This document shows positions 31,662-43,703 of a DNA stretch of 64,000 nt, piece by piece. The notes under the pieces were generated by a model. It made no database searches and was not told where the DNA came from. It was given only the letters and a program-made list of their open reading frames with translations. The position numbers and the translations under genes were made by a program. This DNA is from Rhabditophanes sp. KR3021 (Eukaryota; Nematoda; Chromadorea; Rhabditida; Alloionematidae), in the NCBI GenBank assembly GCA_963281155.1, contig CAUJLY010000006.1, positions 7,874,001-7,938,000 of the forward strand, written 5' to 3'. The first letter of the stretch is position 1; each line of letters starts with the position of its first letter.

Positions 31662-32567
31662 GAAACAAACCCAATCTACAACCTTAATATACTACTCTGA
31701 ACTTACTCTTCTTATTAATGCTCCAAAAAACTATTTTCACATTGTATTTTGTTATTGGCTTACTTTCATCTTACTTTTTTACCCCTTTATTAATTGTACT
31801 TTCCCTTATTAACGACACAACTTATCTAAATGTCATTCATTATTACAATACGTTTTCTATTAAAAATTATACTCATTTAATAATTGTATTGTGACTGAAT
31901 TTGATAAAGAAAGAAATATATCCTTTCAATTTTTTTTTCTATATTTACAAAATTGCATTAAGACAAAAGACTTAATCACATTAAGGATATGTCTATAAAA
32001 ACGAAAAAAATATTTTTGTATTTATGGGACAATGTGCTATTTTAATGATAAATATGGTAATTCATTTGATGTAAATAAGATGATATTATTAAATGACTAC
32101 ATAACAATATGCTTATTTATAAATTCACTCAAAATTTTTAATATAATTTGTGTAATACGTAATCAAATAATAATTATACATTCAATTGTAAAGCAATAAT
32201 TTTAATTTTGTTTATTTAACTTTAATGGGGTAGAGGTAATTTACTTTTCTTTGCTACTTTTCATTATTTCTTAGACACTCTCCCCATTTCAGTTTTGTTG
32301 AGACAAAAAAGTCAAATTTAGCTTATTTAAATTACTTAAATTAGGTGTGTGAGTCTGAAAATGTTTACACACTTTAATTTAACTTCTTACTTACAGAACC
32401 ATTACATTAAAAACAGATTGTCACTCAATATAAATCAAAGACCACAAGTTTTAGTGTAATAGTGATGACTATTTAAAAAGATTACATTATAGGCCAAAAC
32501 ATACATTTCGATCGACACATCACTTCGTTGCTAGTCTTTGGCGTTGCCGTTTTTTATATTGAATTAT
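31662..32567. other. Intergenic region (PKG 3' UTR and b561 upstream)
   Basis: No gene is seen. The last 150 nt are somewhat less AT-rich. Confidence 0.6.
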
Positions 32568-32574
32568 CGGTTAG
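32568..32574 (+). promoter_or_regulatory. Weak 3' splice acceptor 14 nt upstream of the b561 ATG
   Basis: CGGTTAG. The pyrimidine tract is poor, so this is the least certain of the acceptor-like leaders. Confidence 0.3.
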
Positions 32575-32588
32575 TTTAAATTGCTATT

Positions 32589-33362
32589 ATGAAAAGTTCA
32601 GTGACTAGTGTTTCCGCAAAAGGACCAGCTAATTACACAGTTCCAACATTCTTATGCGGGCTTGCCGTATTTGTTGGTGGTATTTCGGTTGCGTTGATTG
32701 CATGGTGGGGTGGAAATTACAGCGGGGGATTTGGATGGGAAGAACCTGAGTTGCAGTTCAGATGGCATCCAGTTTTGATGAATTTTGGGATGATTTTTTG
32801 CCAAGGTAATAGTATCATCTTGTACCGGACTTTTAGGTATGTGCGCAAGCCATATCTTAAATTTATTCATGGAGCCTTACACGTGCTTTCCTGCGCATGT
32901 ACCGTCGTTGGTTTTTTGGCAGTCTTGCTTTCCCACATCAATGCTCACCCACCACTTCCTGACTTCAAGTCCATCCATTCTTGGTTAGGTAGTGCTGTTA
33001 TTGCGCTTTATCTATTCCAAACGATCTTTTCAATTTTGGTGTTTGGTTTCCCCGGATTTCCACCAGCATGGAGAGCCAAGATTATGCCAATTCATCGCTT
33101 CATGGGAATCTTTCTCTTCGTAACTTCGTATGGTGTTGCCATGGCAGGTTTATGTGAAAGACAAGCATTCAAGAGTAAGTTAATAATAATGTTTACCCTT
33201 TAAATGTTTAATTAAGTGACTTGTTGGACCAAGGAAGGATATATTTGTGAAGAAATGTTTATCATGAACTTATATGGATGCTCTGCTTTCCTTTACGTAG
33301 CTTTGGTTCTAGGAATTGTCATTCAGATTGACTGGGCAAGAACTCCTTTACACAACGATTAA
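32589..33362 (+). CDS. Cytochrome b561 (ascorbate-dependent transmembrane electron carrier)
   Basis: Two exons, 32589-33174 and 33217-33362, separated by a 42-nt intron, join in phase to 243 aa, the usual b561 size. Six membrane helices are evident. Four heme histidines fall in the expected pairs: His60 (RWHPVLM), His94 (KFIHGALH), His130 (SIHSWLG) and His169 (PIHRFMG). The SIHSWLG segment and the basic YRTFRYVRKPY segment match the family's ascorbate and monodehydroascorbate sites. The protein passes electrons from cytosolic ascorbate across vesicle or plasma membranes, to regenerate luminal ascorbate for copper monooxygenases or to reduce iron. Whether this is the neurosecretory-vesicle or the duodenal/lysosomal type cannot be told. 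A poly(A) signal lies at 33483. Confidence 0.94.
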
Positions 33363-33482
33363 AAAACTAACAAAGAAAGATCTTATTAATTCAAAATATT
33401 CTATGTATCTACTATATATTATAAATATAATTACACACTAAGGTGTGGTATTTATAATTTGTAAACTTTTTACTTTATCATA

Positions 33483-33488
33483 AATAAA
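33483..33488 (+). terminator. AATAAA poly(A) signal for cytochrome b561
   Basis: Exact hexamer 121 nt after the stop. Confidence 0.5.
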
Positions 33489-34827
33489 ATTATAATCATC
33501 ATGTTCCTGTAACTTTTTCCCAAACTGCCCATTGCTTGATGTACTTTTAACGAGTTTTACAAAAAAATGAACTTACCCAAGAAAATTAAAGGCAATATGT
33601 ATACAGAGTTTATATAAATGTAAAAAGAAACATACCCACATTTATAAAGGAAATCATTTAAGGTGTGACTAGTTTTTTGTAAATCAAGTGAGACAATATG
33701 CTTATAGATTTATTAAAGTTTAGAAAAAAGAACATGCACAACGGATTATAAGTCTATCGAAACATCTACAATTCTTGCATAATCATCCACTAGAAAATAG
33801 TACAATATAATTTTTAATTGAAGATAATAATGTAGTACAAAGTATTTAACATAATGGATAGATCGTTTGACCAGGTGATTTCAACTACATTTGGGTTGTC
33901 AAACAATTGGAAATCTTTTTTGGCGTGAAAGAAGAACCACAAGATTCTTTATGTGAAAGTATCATTTCTGCAATTCACTCGGTTGTGATAGTATTGCTAA
34001 ACCATTTAGAAATCCTCAATATTAAAGTGTACAAAGGATGATAAAACATGAGAAGATGTGGCTGAAACTGACTGTCGTCTACCTTTATAAGCATCTGAAG
34101 TACCTGTATCATTTCTTTCGTAACACAGAAAAAGTGCCATTTCTATTTTAGACTCTTCAAAAGGGACCTGTGTCTTAAGCATAGTCATGATAGCAAATGA
34201 GAATTACTTTATCCAAGAATTGCAAAGTTGATAAAACTACCAGTTATTTTTATCCACAAATATAAATGGTCATATAAAGGTAGTAAATTGTTACAATTAT
34301 TGGCAAACTAGTATTTGTAATTTTTTATGTACGATAACAAAGATTTAGGTGAACTAAAGATAAATGTACGCTGTATAAATCACTAAGAAGGAAAACTTGT
34401 ATATTGTTGAACGCACGAATCTTTTTTCTGCAAAACTTTTAGAACGATGGTTTTATAGCTCAGACTTGAATAATAATGTCTTATAAATCTCCAAAAGTAA
34501 ATTGTCTGTGGACCATATAGAAGATGAATTTCGATTTGAGTAATGATCGACTAAAGGACATGTGTAGACTTAGTCTTTGCCAAAAGTATTGTTATAGTGA
34601 GTTTATAGTTGCCGGCATTAAATTATACTGATAGAAAAAGTTGTTTACACTTGGCAGCATTTTGAAGTATAATTGTTACGATGCATTAAAATTAATGTTA
34701 TTAGAAGTGTATTACTTGAAACAAAAAAAGCCATAAAATTTATTTACATTTGAGAGTTGAGTGCTTATTATTAAAAATGGTTTGCATTGATTATCTGGCG
34801 CCAAATAATTGTTTGGTATTTTGGAAA
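33489..34827. other. Intergenic region with two short open stretches
   Basis: A plus-strand stretch at 33883-34050 is open for about 55 codons with mixed composition but has no start codon. A minus-strand 60-codon ORF is listed separately at 34006-34188. Neither is recognisable. Confidence 0.4.
34006..34188 (-). CDS. Unassigned 60-aa ORF
   Basis: It begins with ATG and has a polar, Ser/Thr-rich second half. There is no signal peptide and no known motif. It could be an exon of an unseen gene or a chance frame. Confidence 0.2.
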   Translation of the reverse strand: MTMLKTQVPFEESKIEMALFLCYERNDTGTSDAYKGRRQSVSATSSHVLSSFVHFNIEDF

Positions 34828-35839
34828 TTATTTTGCCAATTTTCTCCTCAAGCTACCATCTTTGTCATCAATAAAGACTAGACTATCTGGTGGCGGCGGT
34901 CCTCTTCTCTTCTTACCTCTAACAGGAACTCTTTCTTGCTTATTGGCAGCTGAAAAAGATAATTAATGTTATTTGATGAATGCAAGATAAATCTTTTTAA
35001 CACTCACTCTTTGATGTTCCGTCAATGCTGCTTGCAGAATCAATTAAGTCTTTGTCAACAGATGAAGGTGCACTTGATATTGTGGTTATCGGTTGTTGTG
35101 TTGTTGTTTCAGCAATGATATCTATAGAAGAGGATATTTTGTCGGCGGAATCTATTGAATCTGTCACAGATGACTCATAGTCAACTTCTTCGACGCCACT
35201 TTCTGCGCCGCTGGTACTAGTGATTACATCAACAGATGGTACAAGAGTTGCAAAGCTTTCACCGCCTTCCTTTATTTCTGTTTCCGAACTATTTTCTTTA
35301 CCACCCCTATCTTCGTAGTCTTCTTTTTCAAACTTTTTTTGAAGTTCAGGTGAGATCGAAGCAGACTTTGGAGTTACACCCAACGCGAAAGGAGCAGGTG
35401 AAACCATGGGTGGGGGCAATCCAATAGCAGGTGGCGCGAGCTTTTTGAAGAAGCTCCCGACATTTGATAAAAAGGCATTAAGTTGATTAGCACCTGGGTT
35501 AGATGGTTGATTTCCAAAATTGAGCAAACTGCCCATGTTAAAACCACTATTAGGGTCAATGCCAATTCCCGAATTTGTTCCAATTCTCTCATTTCCTACC
35601 AATCCCCCATTTCCACCTTGAAGACCAAATCTTCCTTTTCCAGCATTTAACCTCATCCCATTATCTCCACCAAATCCTAAAATATTTGCAAATTGATTCA
35701 AACCAAACTCGAAATCCCCTGTATGCGGATTTTTGCCTAAATTTAATGTTCCAAAATTTATTTGCCCATTTAAGAAGGATGTGAAATACAGCAAGAATAT
35801 ATTTAGAAACATAAATCTCATTTGAACAATCTTTATCAT
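34828..35839 (-). CDS. Secreted Gly/Asn-rich then acidic Ser/Thr-rich protein, possible proprotein
   Basis: Two exons, 35839-35008 and 34949-34828, join in phase to 317 aa. The first ATG follows an acceptor directly; the second in-frame Met (codon 7) begins the better signal peptide (MRFMFLNIFLLYFTSFLNG). Residues about 25-110 are rich in Gly, Asn, Phe and Leu with repeated NFG/GFG/NxG turns. A Pro-rich hinge (LAPPAIGLPPPM) follows, then an acidic Ser/Thr/Glu region. Exon 2 carries a strongly basic cluster, VPVRGKKRRGPPPP, and ends LRRKLAK. The first part resembles structural secreted proteins (cuticle, matrix or silk-like). The KKRR cluster looks like a proprotein-convertase site. No family is recognised. 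Confidence 0.65.
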
Positions 35840-35847
35840 CTAAATAG
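35840..35847 (-). promoter_or_regulatory. 3' splice acceptor immediately before the ATG of the secreted-protein gene
   Basis: The minus strand reads ACTATTTAG and then the ATG. Only a spliced leader or an upstream exon could supply a 5' UTR for this start; otherwise the start is Met7. Confidence 0.45.
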
Positions 35848-38305
35848 TGTAAATAATTAGCAATTGCACATTTATAACCTTATAAATAAAATAGATACTA
35901 CAAACTATTGAGTGAATTGATAAATCAGAATGTAACAAATTTAAACAAAGTTTATTTCCTAAAAATGATTTCTAATTTTCGGAATATGACTAGTTTAAAT
36001 AAATATTCAATACACTCTTCATTGCTAATTTTAAAACTTAACCACGGGAGTACTTTCAACGATGAATATTTAATGTGAGAAGTTGCATGAGTAAAATTAT
36101 GAAATCCTTCATTCACCAAACAAGATCTTTAAGCTTAACTTTCTAAAAAATAAGTAATGTCGCAGTTGTTACTTTTAATCATTAGAATATAGTTTCGACA
36201 TGCAAGATATAATTGTGGTTGGCAAGAAAACCTGTTTCGAAGTTATCCACCAAGTATTTTAAGCGATAATTGTATGATTTTCATTTAAAAAGAAATGAGT
36301 CATATGAATAGTATAGCTTTGAATATGCTGACAACGAAATTTCAAAGTGAGACAGCTTTTAATTGGAGCAGATAAGATTATGAAACGGTTCTACTTAAAA
36401 TCAAAATTAATTGTTCAGTGTACAAATACATGAACTAACGTCATTTTTTGCTATAAATGTATAAAATAGTCTTACTTAAATATAATCAAGCTTTAATTGG
36501 ATGTGTTAGCATATTTTGTCGTTACATGTCTATTCTCTGAAAGCATATTTTTATATGGTCAACAACATTTATTGGATGTAAATAATTTGTTTTCTTAGTA
36601 TAATAAATTATTTTTACGAATAAATAGTAATTAGTTTGAACGTATTATTTTGTGTCTTTAAATAGCTTTTATCGAAAATATTTTTAACATATCGAATTTG
36701 GAGGTGTTACTATTCTGATCATGCCCTTCAAAACAAACCAGATACATTTAATTGGTAAACCAAAAAATATCAAACGAATTTATTAAAATATATGTAGCAA
36801 ATGGTCAATCATGAAATCTTGAAAGACTCTCATATCGCATGTAATCCAATAAAAAAGGCTATTTAGATATATAATAAAGCTAGAGATGTGATAACTAGTT
36901 GGAAATTTTTGTAATTTAAAACGCCAATATCAAACGTTGTTGTCTAAGTAAGTATATGTTTACGTTTGGGAAATTATGTATAAATAATCATCCATGTAAA
37001 TTTGAACCTAAATATGCAGAAATACTATTTTAATGACAAGATATTTGAATTAAAGTTATTTTCTTACTTAAAAAGGCCAATTTAAAATATAAATGTGTAA
37101 TATCTTCATAATAAGTAATGAAACCGTCACTTAAAACATTGTTTTTCATTTATCAGTTAAACGGTGGATGTAATCTTTGGTATAAAAATGAGAACTCAAT
37201 CGTAACAAGTGATCGTGTAATTTGTGGAACTTTAGGGTTAATTTATGGTAATTCATTGTTTCAAGAACCCAGGCCTCGACAATTTATGTATAAAATATAT
37301 ATACTGAAATAATACATGCCTCTATAGGAAATGTTACTTGAACAATTAGCTATTTCTTTTAAAAAGTGGAAGCTTTCTAATTAACTCAATACTGAGTTTT
37401 TTTCAAATTAATGCAAAAATGGTTTGGTGACAATTAATTACTTCAAATATTAAAAAAATAATTTGAGTTTGCAATTAATTTTTTATAAGGACAGACAAAA
37501 TAAAACTCCCAATGCATCGTATTCAATTATGCGCTGATATGAAATGTTAATTTCATTTTGCCATTATGTTTCCTCTTATTAAGAATTGTAAATGGGGATT
37601 AAGTATTTTATATTTGAAAAACGTTGTACAGAAGAATGAATGATCAGATGTCAAATGTAATTAATCTAAAATATTATAATGAGTAAAAGAATGTCCACAT
37701 AAGTTTTGCAGTATTTAAAACGTATTTCTTTTTTGGATTTGAGAGGATTTAATTTATATTCTTTTTGATTTATGTAATTGGAAAGAAACCCCTCAATGTC
37801 TTTGTGAATATTTTTATTATATAAAAAACACCTGTGATATAATCAGCAACAAATCCAGGATTAAATGAGTTTTACAAAGAATCAAACAACTATTTTGGAT
37901 TATTATTAGTTTTGTTTCTTTTTATAAAAAGTTATTTGTATAAACCAAAGTCATAAAAGTTTTATTTTTTATCAAATCAAATGTCTAAGTATCCAAATAC
38001 GATTCATTTGCTTTAACAAACCAGACGTTTTAAATTCAAAACTTTAACAAGTGGATTTTAACGAATCTTAGGTAGTTCTTGTATGACATACAAGTGATCA
38101 AAGTTACTTAACACCATTATTATATACTTTGTATGTGCAACTAGTGAAGTTTATTGTGAATTAAAGATTTTAGATCAAGAATGATTTTTAATGTACATTT
38201 TTATATATTGAAAAGAAAGTTGTAATATATTTATCTTTATGAATTTGAGACAAAATGTGCTCTTAAAGCATACCATAAATTGCATGGATAGTTGTTGTTA
38301 AGAAG
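35848..38305. other. AT-rich intergenic region, nothing supported
   Basis: About 2.5 kb without credible ORF, repeat or RNA. Confidence 0.6.
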
Positions 38306-38648
38306 TTAATGTATTGCAGCTTTAAAGCATTCGGTTAAATTTGTGGCTTCGTTGTTCATTACAGGCCTATCTAATTTCCCATCGATTTTTGCTTGAAGTG
38401 ATCTGATATAATCTATTACGGCCTATATTGCATGATGATTTAAATAACAAAAGATATAAACTTACTTGTACAACTTCTAATTCACTGGAATCATCATTAG
38501 AACCAACGATGTCAGCTAACTTCTTTACAGTTATCATTTGCTCTTTCTTATCTTTATTTTTTTGAACTTTCCCAGCTCTCACCTTATCATTAGTTTTTTT
38601 CTTTGAAGCATCCATCTCACGGTAAATAGTTTTTGATACACTTTTCAT
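38306..38648 (-). CDS. Small helix-loop-helix protein without basic region (Id-like)
   Basis: Exons 38648-38466 and 38422-38306, separated by a 43-nt intron, join in phase to 99 aa. A lysine-rich N-terminus precedes a helix 1 (ITVKKLADIV), a loop (GSNDDSSE) and a helix 2, ELEVVQAVIDYIRSLQAKI, whose V-x-x-Q-x-VIDYI-x-x-LQ pattern is that of Id/extramacrochaetae proteins. The intron splits helix 2 at the VQ-A junction. No DNA-contacting ERxR basic motif is present. By family analogy it would dimerise with E proteins or other bHLH factors and keep them off DNA. Helix 1 lacks the usual LVP turn, so it is divergent. A TATA box and two CAGATG E-boxes lie upstream. A second Id-like gene lies 5 kb away on the same strand. 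Confidence 0.68.
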
Positions 38649-38768
38649 AGTTTAAATTATTATGTTTTCTGAATATAAATTTATAGGTGTGTATGTAGAG
38701 TAGACAAACAGCAGCTAAAACAACCGAGTTTGCGGAACTAAAATGGAGAATGAATAAACCTGGTCAAT

Positions 38769-38777
38769 CTTTATATA
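38769..38777 (-). promoter_or_regulatory. TATA box of the first Id-like gene
   Basis: The minus strand reads TATATAAAG about 120 nt upstream of the ATG. Confidence 0.5.
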
Positions 38778-38815
38778 ATAGAAAGAGGCAGGCTCACGAC
38801 CTATGTATTTCTTCC

Positions 38816-38870
38816 CAGATGGTCAAAGCTTTTGTTCACTAAAATGATTGCGGCATTGCTTACAGATGTG
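38816..38870 (-). promoter_or_regulatory. Two E-box (CAGATG) sites upstream of the Id-like gene
   Basis: Plus-strand CCAGATGG at about 38815-38822 and ACAGATGTG near 38862-38870, 40-100 nt upstream of the TATA box. Class A/B bHLH dimers bind such sites, which would allow feedback on an Id gene. Confidence 0.35.
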
Positions 38871-40720
38871 GATCTGAATGGAAGCGCATTGCTTTTAACG
38901 CCTACTAAATAAAATTTACTTGAAAGTAAATTGACACTTGTTACCGGTGTGATTAAATGAACTTCAGACAAGAAAAATCAAACATTTGATGATGCCGAAA
39001 AAGGAAACTTAGTTTTATAGGTCGTACAGGACTTCTTAAAGAACAAAATTAATTTTATTGGAAACGAATTTAAGCCTGCTGGCAATGATTTTCATAATTT
39101 AAAATTAATTTAATTTTTCCTACTGCCGAGCAGATTGCTTTTCTTTCCAGAACAGTGGTTATCTGTTGGTAAGAACATTAATTAAAACATGTACAGACAC
39201 ACATGTCTTGAACGCTGTTTAATAATATCTGTTTATCCTGTGTTTATAAGACTTGTAGAGAGGACCGTCTGGAGTTAGTCTTTTCCCGAAAAGTGTTCTA
39301 ATGAGCTACTGAGAACAGATGCATGTATCAAAAACATATGTGTTGAAAAGCTGCTGTTTAATGATAAAACAGACGGTCTTCGTTATATACATCTTGCAGA
39401 AACAACGGAGTGACGCAACTTAACGCCATGCTACCCAAATCTTTGGATAACAAGGATGAGAACAGTTGCTAAGCTAATATGTCTTAAGCTTAATTACAAA
39501 ATCTAAAGTCAAAACCAATTATTTGGCCCATTTTGACTTATAGGTCCAGATTTTTATATAACTTGTCAAGATGTTTTCCTAAGAAGGAACGGGTGTTTTT
39601 GTAATTGTATATTCAAAAGACAAATGAGTTATGTCAAATTGAACAGCAACCTGTGATAGCCATTTATTTTTGAATTAATAAAAACACTTGAAAAATACCC
39701 TTGAAAACAAAGATTAAACGAGCAAATATTACATAACAAAAATCATTATTTAATTAAGTCAGTCCATTATCTCATCAATTAAGGAAATTTTATTACATAA
39801 TCCATTGCCATTTATCTCGATGAATATTCATTAAACTTGTCATCAAGTACTTGGCAATTGTTTGTTTCCAAAGTGTTTGGTGTCAGTTATGCAAATTTAT
39901 TAGTAAATTAAATTTGTGTTAAGTTGAAAAGTTTCATCTTTAGATAACTATCATTGTTAAAGATGACAGAAATGATTTGTGTGATGGAATGGGAGATGAT
40001 TGCACATTACAATGTAATACAAATGAACACCTGTAAAAGTTTTACACACACAATTAAGTGATAGTTTTAAAACTCTTTTAATAGTCACCCTAAAATTTAT
40101 TTTTTTGATATAGGACTTGTTGGCATGCGAAAACTAATTAAATTCCCACAAAAACAGTGCATAATATATTTTACATAGATATTAAATAATGTACTTTTCG
40201 ACAAATATCACTTTGAATTTAAATCGTTTGCTTTATTTAAATTGGCATAAATTAGTTAATCAAAGAATTTACTTTCGTTCCAGGTGGTACATATAGTTGC
40301 TGTTAATTGGTAAAACAAATACACTAAGCTCCTTTTTACCTTGATAAATCATTAAACTCACTTTTACGACTTTAGATAAGTATTAATAAACTTTAATGCC
40401 AACATAATCACACTGAGAAGTGAACAACAAATGTTTTAAATAGTTCATAAAGTTAAGTTTGATTTTATTTCAAGTTTGTTGCATCTAAATTATAGTCTTT
40501 AGATGGTAATTATGGCACGGTAGCTGTGCCAATTTTTAACTATAAACATCTCTTATTTCGGAGAGTTGCATTTTTGTAATCCTTTAATTAATTTGAATGG
40601 GTCATTTATTAAAAAATAGCCTTGAACTGGATGTATATGGGGATTTGAGTAATGAGCTCACTTTTAATCAAAAATGACATGGTGACCGTTCAACTATTAT
40701 TGTAAAGAATTGCAAGATAA

Positions 40721-40840
40721 TTACAAAGATATTTAAACTATGGTGATGATATTTAAATTGTTGTGAAGATATTTGAATTATTATAGAGATATTCAAATTG
40801 TTATAGAGATGTTTAAATTATTATAAAGATATTCAAATTA
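40721..40840. repeat. Six tandem copies of a 20-bp unit
   Basis: Consecutive 20-bp blocks begin at 40721, 40741, 40761, 40781, 40801 and 40821. All share the core (A/T)GAT(A/G)TT(T/C)(A/G)AA(T/A)T, and neighbouring copies differ at a few positions. The unit is about two helical turns. Confidence 0.85.
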
Positions 40841-41765
40841 ACCTACATAAAGCATTTTGAGTTGATTTATCAAAGCTTACAACCAAAATGCATGTCAAAA
40901 GAAAGCATTAATAATTTATGATGATCGCTTAAGCGTGGTTGCCTTTCAAACAAATGTTGATAGTTGTTTGAGTCATTATATTACATGTAAAAATAGCAAA
41001 GCACCACCTGATATAGCGGCATATCCTAAAAAGGATCTATTTAATTATGGTTTTTTATTTCCTTTGTTATTCAACGGATCCACAGTCTGTTCACATTGCC
41101 ATAGAATTATTTTGTTTCAGCCGTCGATGGCGCAATTCCTAATAGCTTTTAGTAAACAACGCGGTAAGCCATTTAGGATGTTGACTTCTTTAAATTGCAA
41201 ATCATAATCGTCTAAGCTCGGTTAGTTAAATATTTAAGGAAGAAAGATTCATTATATTAAATGTTTGATCGTTACTGTGAAAATATTTTAAATTTAATTG
41301 ATACCATGCTCAATATTATTATATTCATTAAATTATAATATATTTACACATGTCATTCATTTAACAACGGTGAGAAAGAAAATAACCATTTAAGGACACA
41401 CTTAATCTATTAACCTACGAAAGGAAGACGATCTAAGATATCAATTTCAAAATTATGACTTTCCCACCATTGTCAGCAATTCAAGTATTTATTGTCTGGA
41501 AGCAATTTTCCCATACATCTTTAACAACGTTAATAAGATCTTTCTTTAGAATCGTTTTTGTAATGATTTAAAGCAAATAAATACACACAGCTGCATATCT
41601 TGTGAAACTTCTCTCGATTTAATATAAATTGTTTCGACAAAGACTTATCAAAAGCAAGATGCCTTTGTACACACTTTCGAATTACTTTGATGCCAATTGA
41701 TCCATTCCGAAGGACTTACCTCTTTTATGTACCTCAATTATGTATAGACAATGCATATAAATACA

Positions 41766-41774
41766 TATAAAAGT
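41766..41774 (+). promoter_or_regulatory. Orphan TATA box
   Basis: ATATAAAAG followed by unusually GC-rich sequence (GCCGGTCGGATGC). No ORF follows, so it could drive a non-coding RNA or be fortuitous. Confidence 0.25.
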
Positions 41775-43703
41775 TGCCGGTCGGATGCTTGCACATCTGT
41801 TTACTCGCTGAATTGTGTACTTTTAGGCCAATTACGTTTCAATTGAAGTTTACTTTTTTGAGTACTTATATGGTTGAAAGAGATCAATTTGAAAAGATTA
41901 AAGAAATCAACATATATTGAAAAAGATTGATACTTTTATGTTTGTTCCGGCTACTCATCAAAACAATTTCGAAACTTATAATTTACCATGACAATGACAT
42001 TTATGGACGTTTAATCTCATAAGCTTTAATTATTTGTTTGCATCTACTTTTTTATAGAACTGTAAAAAACTTTAAATAGATTAACATCACCAAATGATTA
42101 TACTTTGCATTAGTATTTTGACTAATCTAAAGGTCTTAACAAATAACCTTTGCATACAAATAATATATTTATTTAATACCAAAGAAGAACGTCAATATTT
42201 CAAACATTTTCCGAACAATAAATTTTTATCTGCATTCGTTCCTTCTTTATCTAATTTTTTGACAACAAAGAAGAAATACAATTAATCTAAAATAAATTTT
42301 TCAATACATCAATCATATTAGCATCAAATATAACAAAATATCGCTCATTGTCGGCCTGCTTTTTTAATCATATTTGAATGTATTAGAGGACTTTAATTGA
42401 ATTTTCAATGCCATAGTTAACAACAATTGAGTGGATATCTAATTTGATAAATACCAACACAAAGACCAATTTTTCAAAAGCGGTAGTTTTTGCATGTTAT
42501 GTCTTTCATTTTTACTAATACCAGTCACATCAAAAATCCACCGAAATTGCAGATGAGTAGGAGTAAAAGTCTGGGTGCTTTGAATTATATGCACATGATG
42601 ACAGTTACCTAATTCTGTTTGTTACTGACTCAATTAACAATACCAGGCATTCATCTTAACATCTTTTTGATACAGCTGCCATTACATTAGTGTGTCCATC
42701 AAGTTACTGTTAAAGAATTAAAGAAGAGCGATGTTGGAAGACGGCATGCGCCTCTTTATAGTGTTGTCAACGGCTGTCAAGGAAATCGTGTACTAAATTT
42801 AACAAATATCTATAACATCTTACAGGTAATCGAGGGTAACGGCTGTTATCATATGCTAGATTAAAACATGTTGAACATTCTTCCATCCAATATTTGCCTA
42901 ATTCAATTTTGTGGCACCAATTTTATGTTCCAAAGCCGGTACATATCTGCGCACAGAAGTACTTTGACATGCGACTATTATTCAAGATTAAATTTACCTT
43001 TCAACAAATGCTGTCCTACTTATGAACTCAATATGTTGGCATCAATTCCACAACACTCATAAAAAATAGGCCTTTTAAGGCAACAGATTGTTCTTAAAGT
43101 TAATAAGGCACACAACTGGTAAATTGCGTCAGCTTAATAATATACTATTTACACTCATCTGAGCATGATAATCTCAGACTTTTTACACTTCCCTGTAGAT
43201 TATAATTACACCTTACTCATACTCTCATCCTGTTAAACTTAACAGTTTTGGTATGTTATGTAACATTACAAACAGAACCAGTTGACGGTACTATAATTAA
43301 CAAGGTACCAACTTTCTTGATTGCACTAAAGAACTGTTGCTATATCTGTCAATGTTCGTTCAACGCAGCTTTCATATAAATTAAATTTAAAATTAAAGAA
43401 GTTAGACTCCTGTACATAGCTTAATTAAATAAACATGTATTTTGTGATAAAGAAAAAGAAAGTTATTTAAGAAATTGATTTTATGTTTACAATAAGTTGC
43501 GAATATATATTTACATTGTGTTGTGGTATATCAGCATCATTTATATAAGGCATAAATTATATGTGATATGATCAAATTGGTATATGGATTTTAATATATT
43601 GGAAGAATTTGCTTAAACAAGGGATTGTGATAAAGGCCTAAAGCGAACATATATTTTATAGTTGATGATAAGCGTAGAGCATTGATAACATCTTGCGCAC
43701 TGG

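Larger units (their letters stand above)
38871..43703. other. Intergenic region between the two Id-like genes
   Basis: About 4.8 kb with no credible gene. It contains the 20-bp tandem repeat at 40721-40840, a 9-bp stem-loop at 40508-40534, and orphan TATA boxes near 41767 (+), 42760 (-) and 43545 (+). Confidence 0.5.

Noticed and set aside
39180..39420. Possible mobile element (imperfect direct and inverted ACATGT/CCGTCTG motifs)
   Set aside because: Motifs are short, with no terminal repeats, target duplication or transposase frame.
40508..40534. Stem-loop GGCAC/GTGCC with AATT extension, containing a miR-183/263-like TATGGCAC
   Set aside because: Only nine base pairs with a bulge. The similarity is limited to the seed and does not extend to the mature miRNA.
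40935..41207. 90-codon plus-strand ORF
   Set aside because: It starts with GTG, has no ATG-initiated protein-like stretch, no splice context and no domain.
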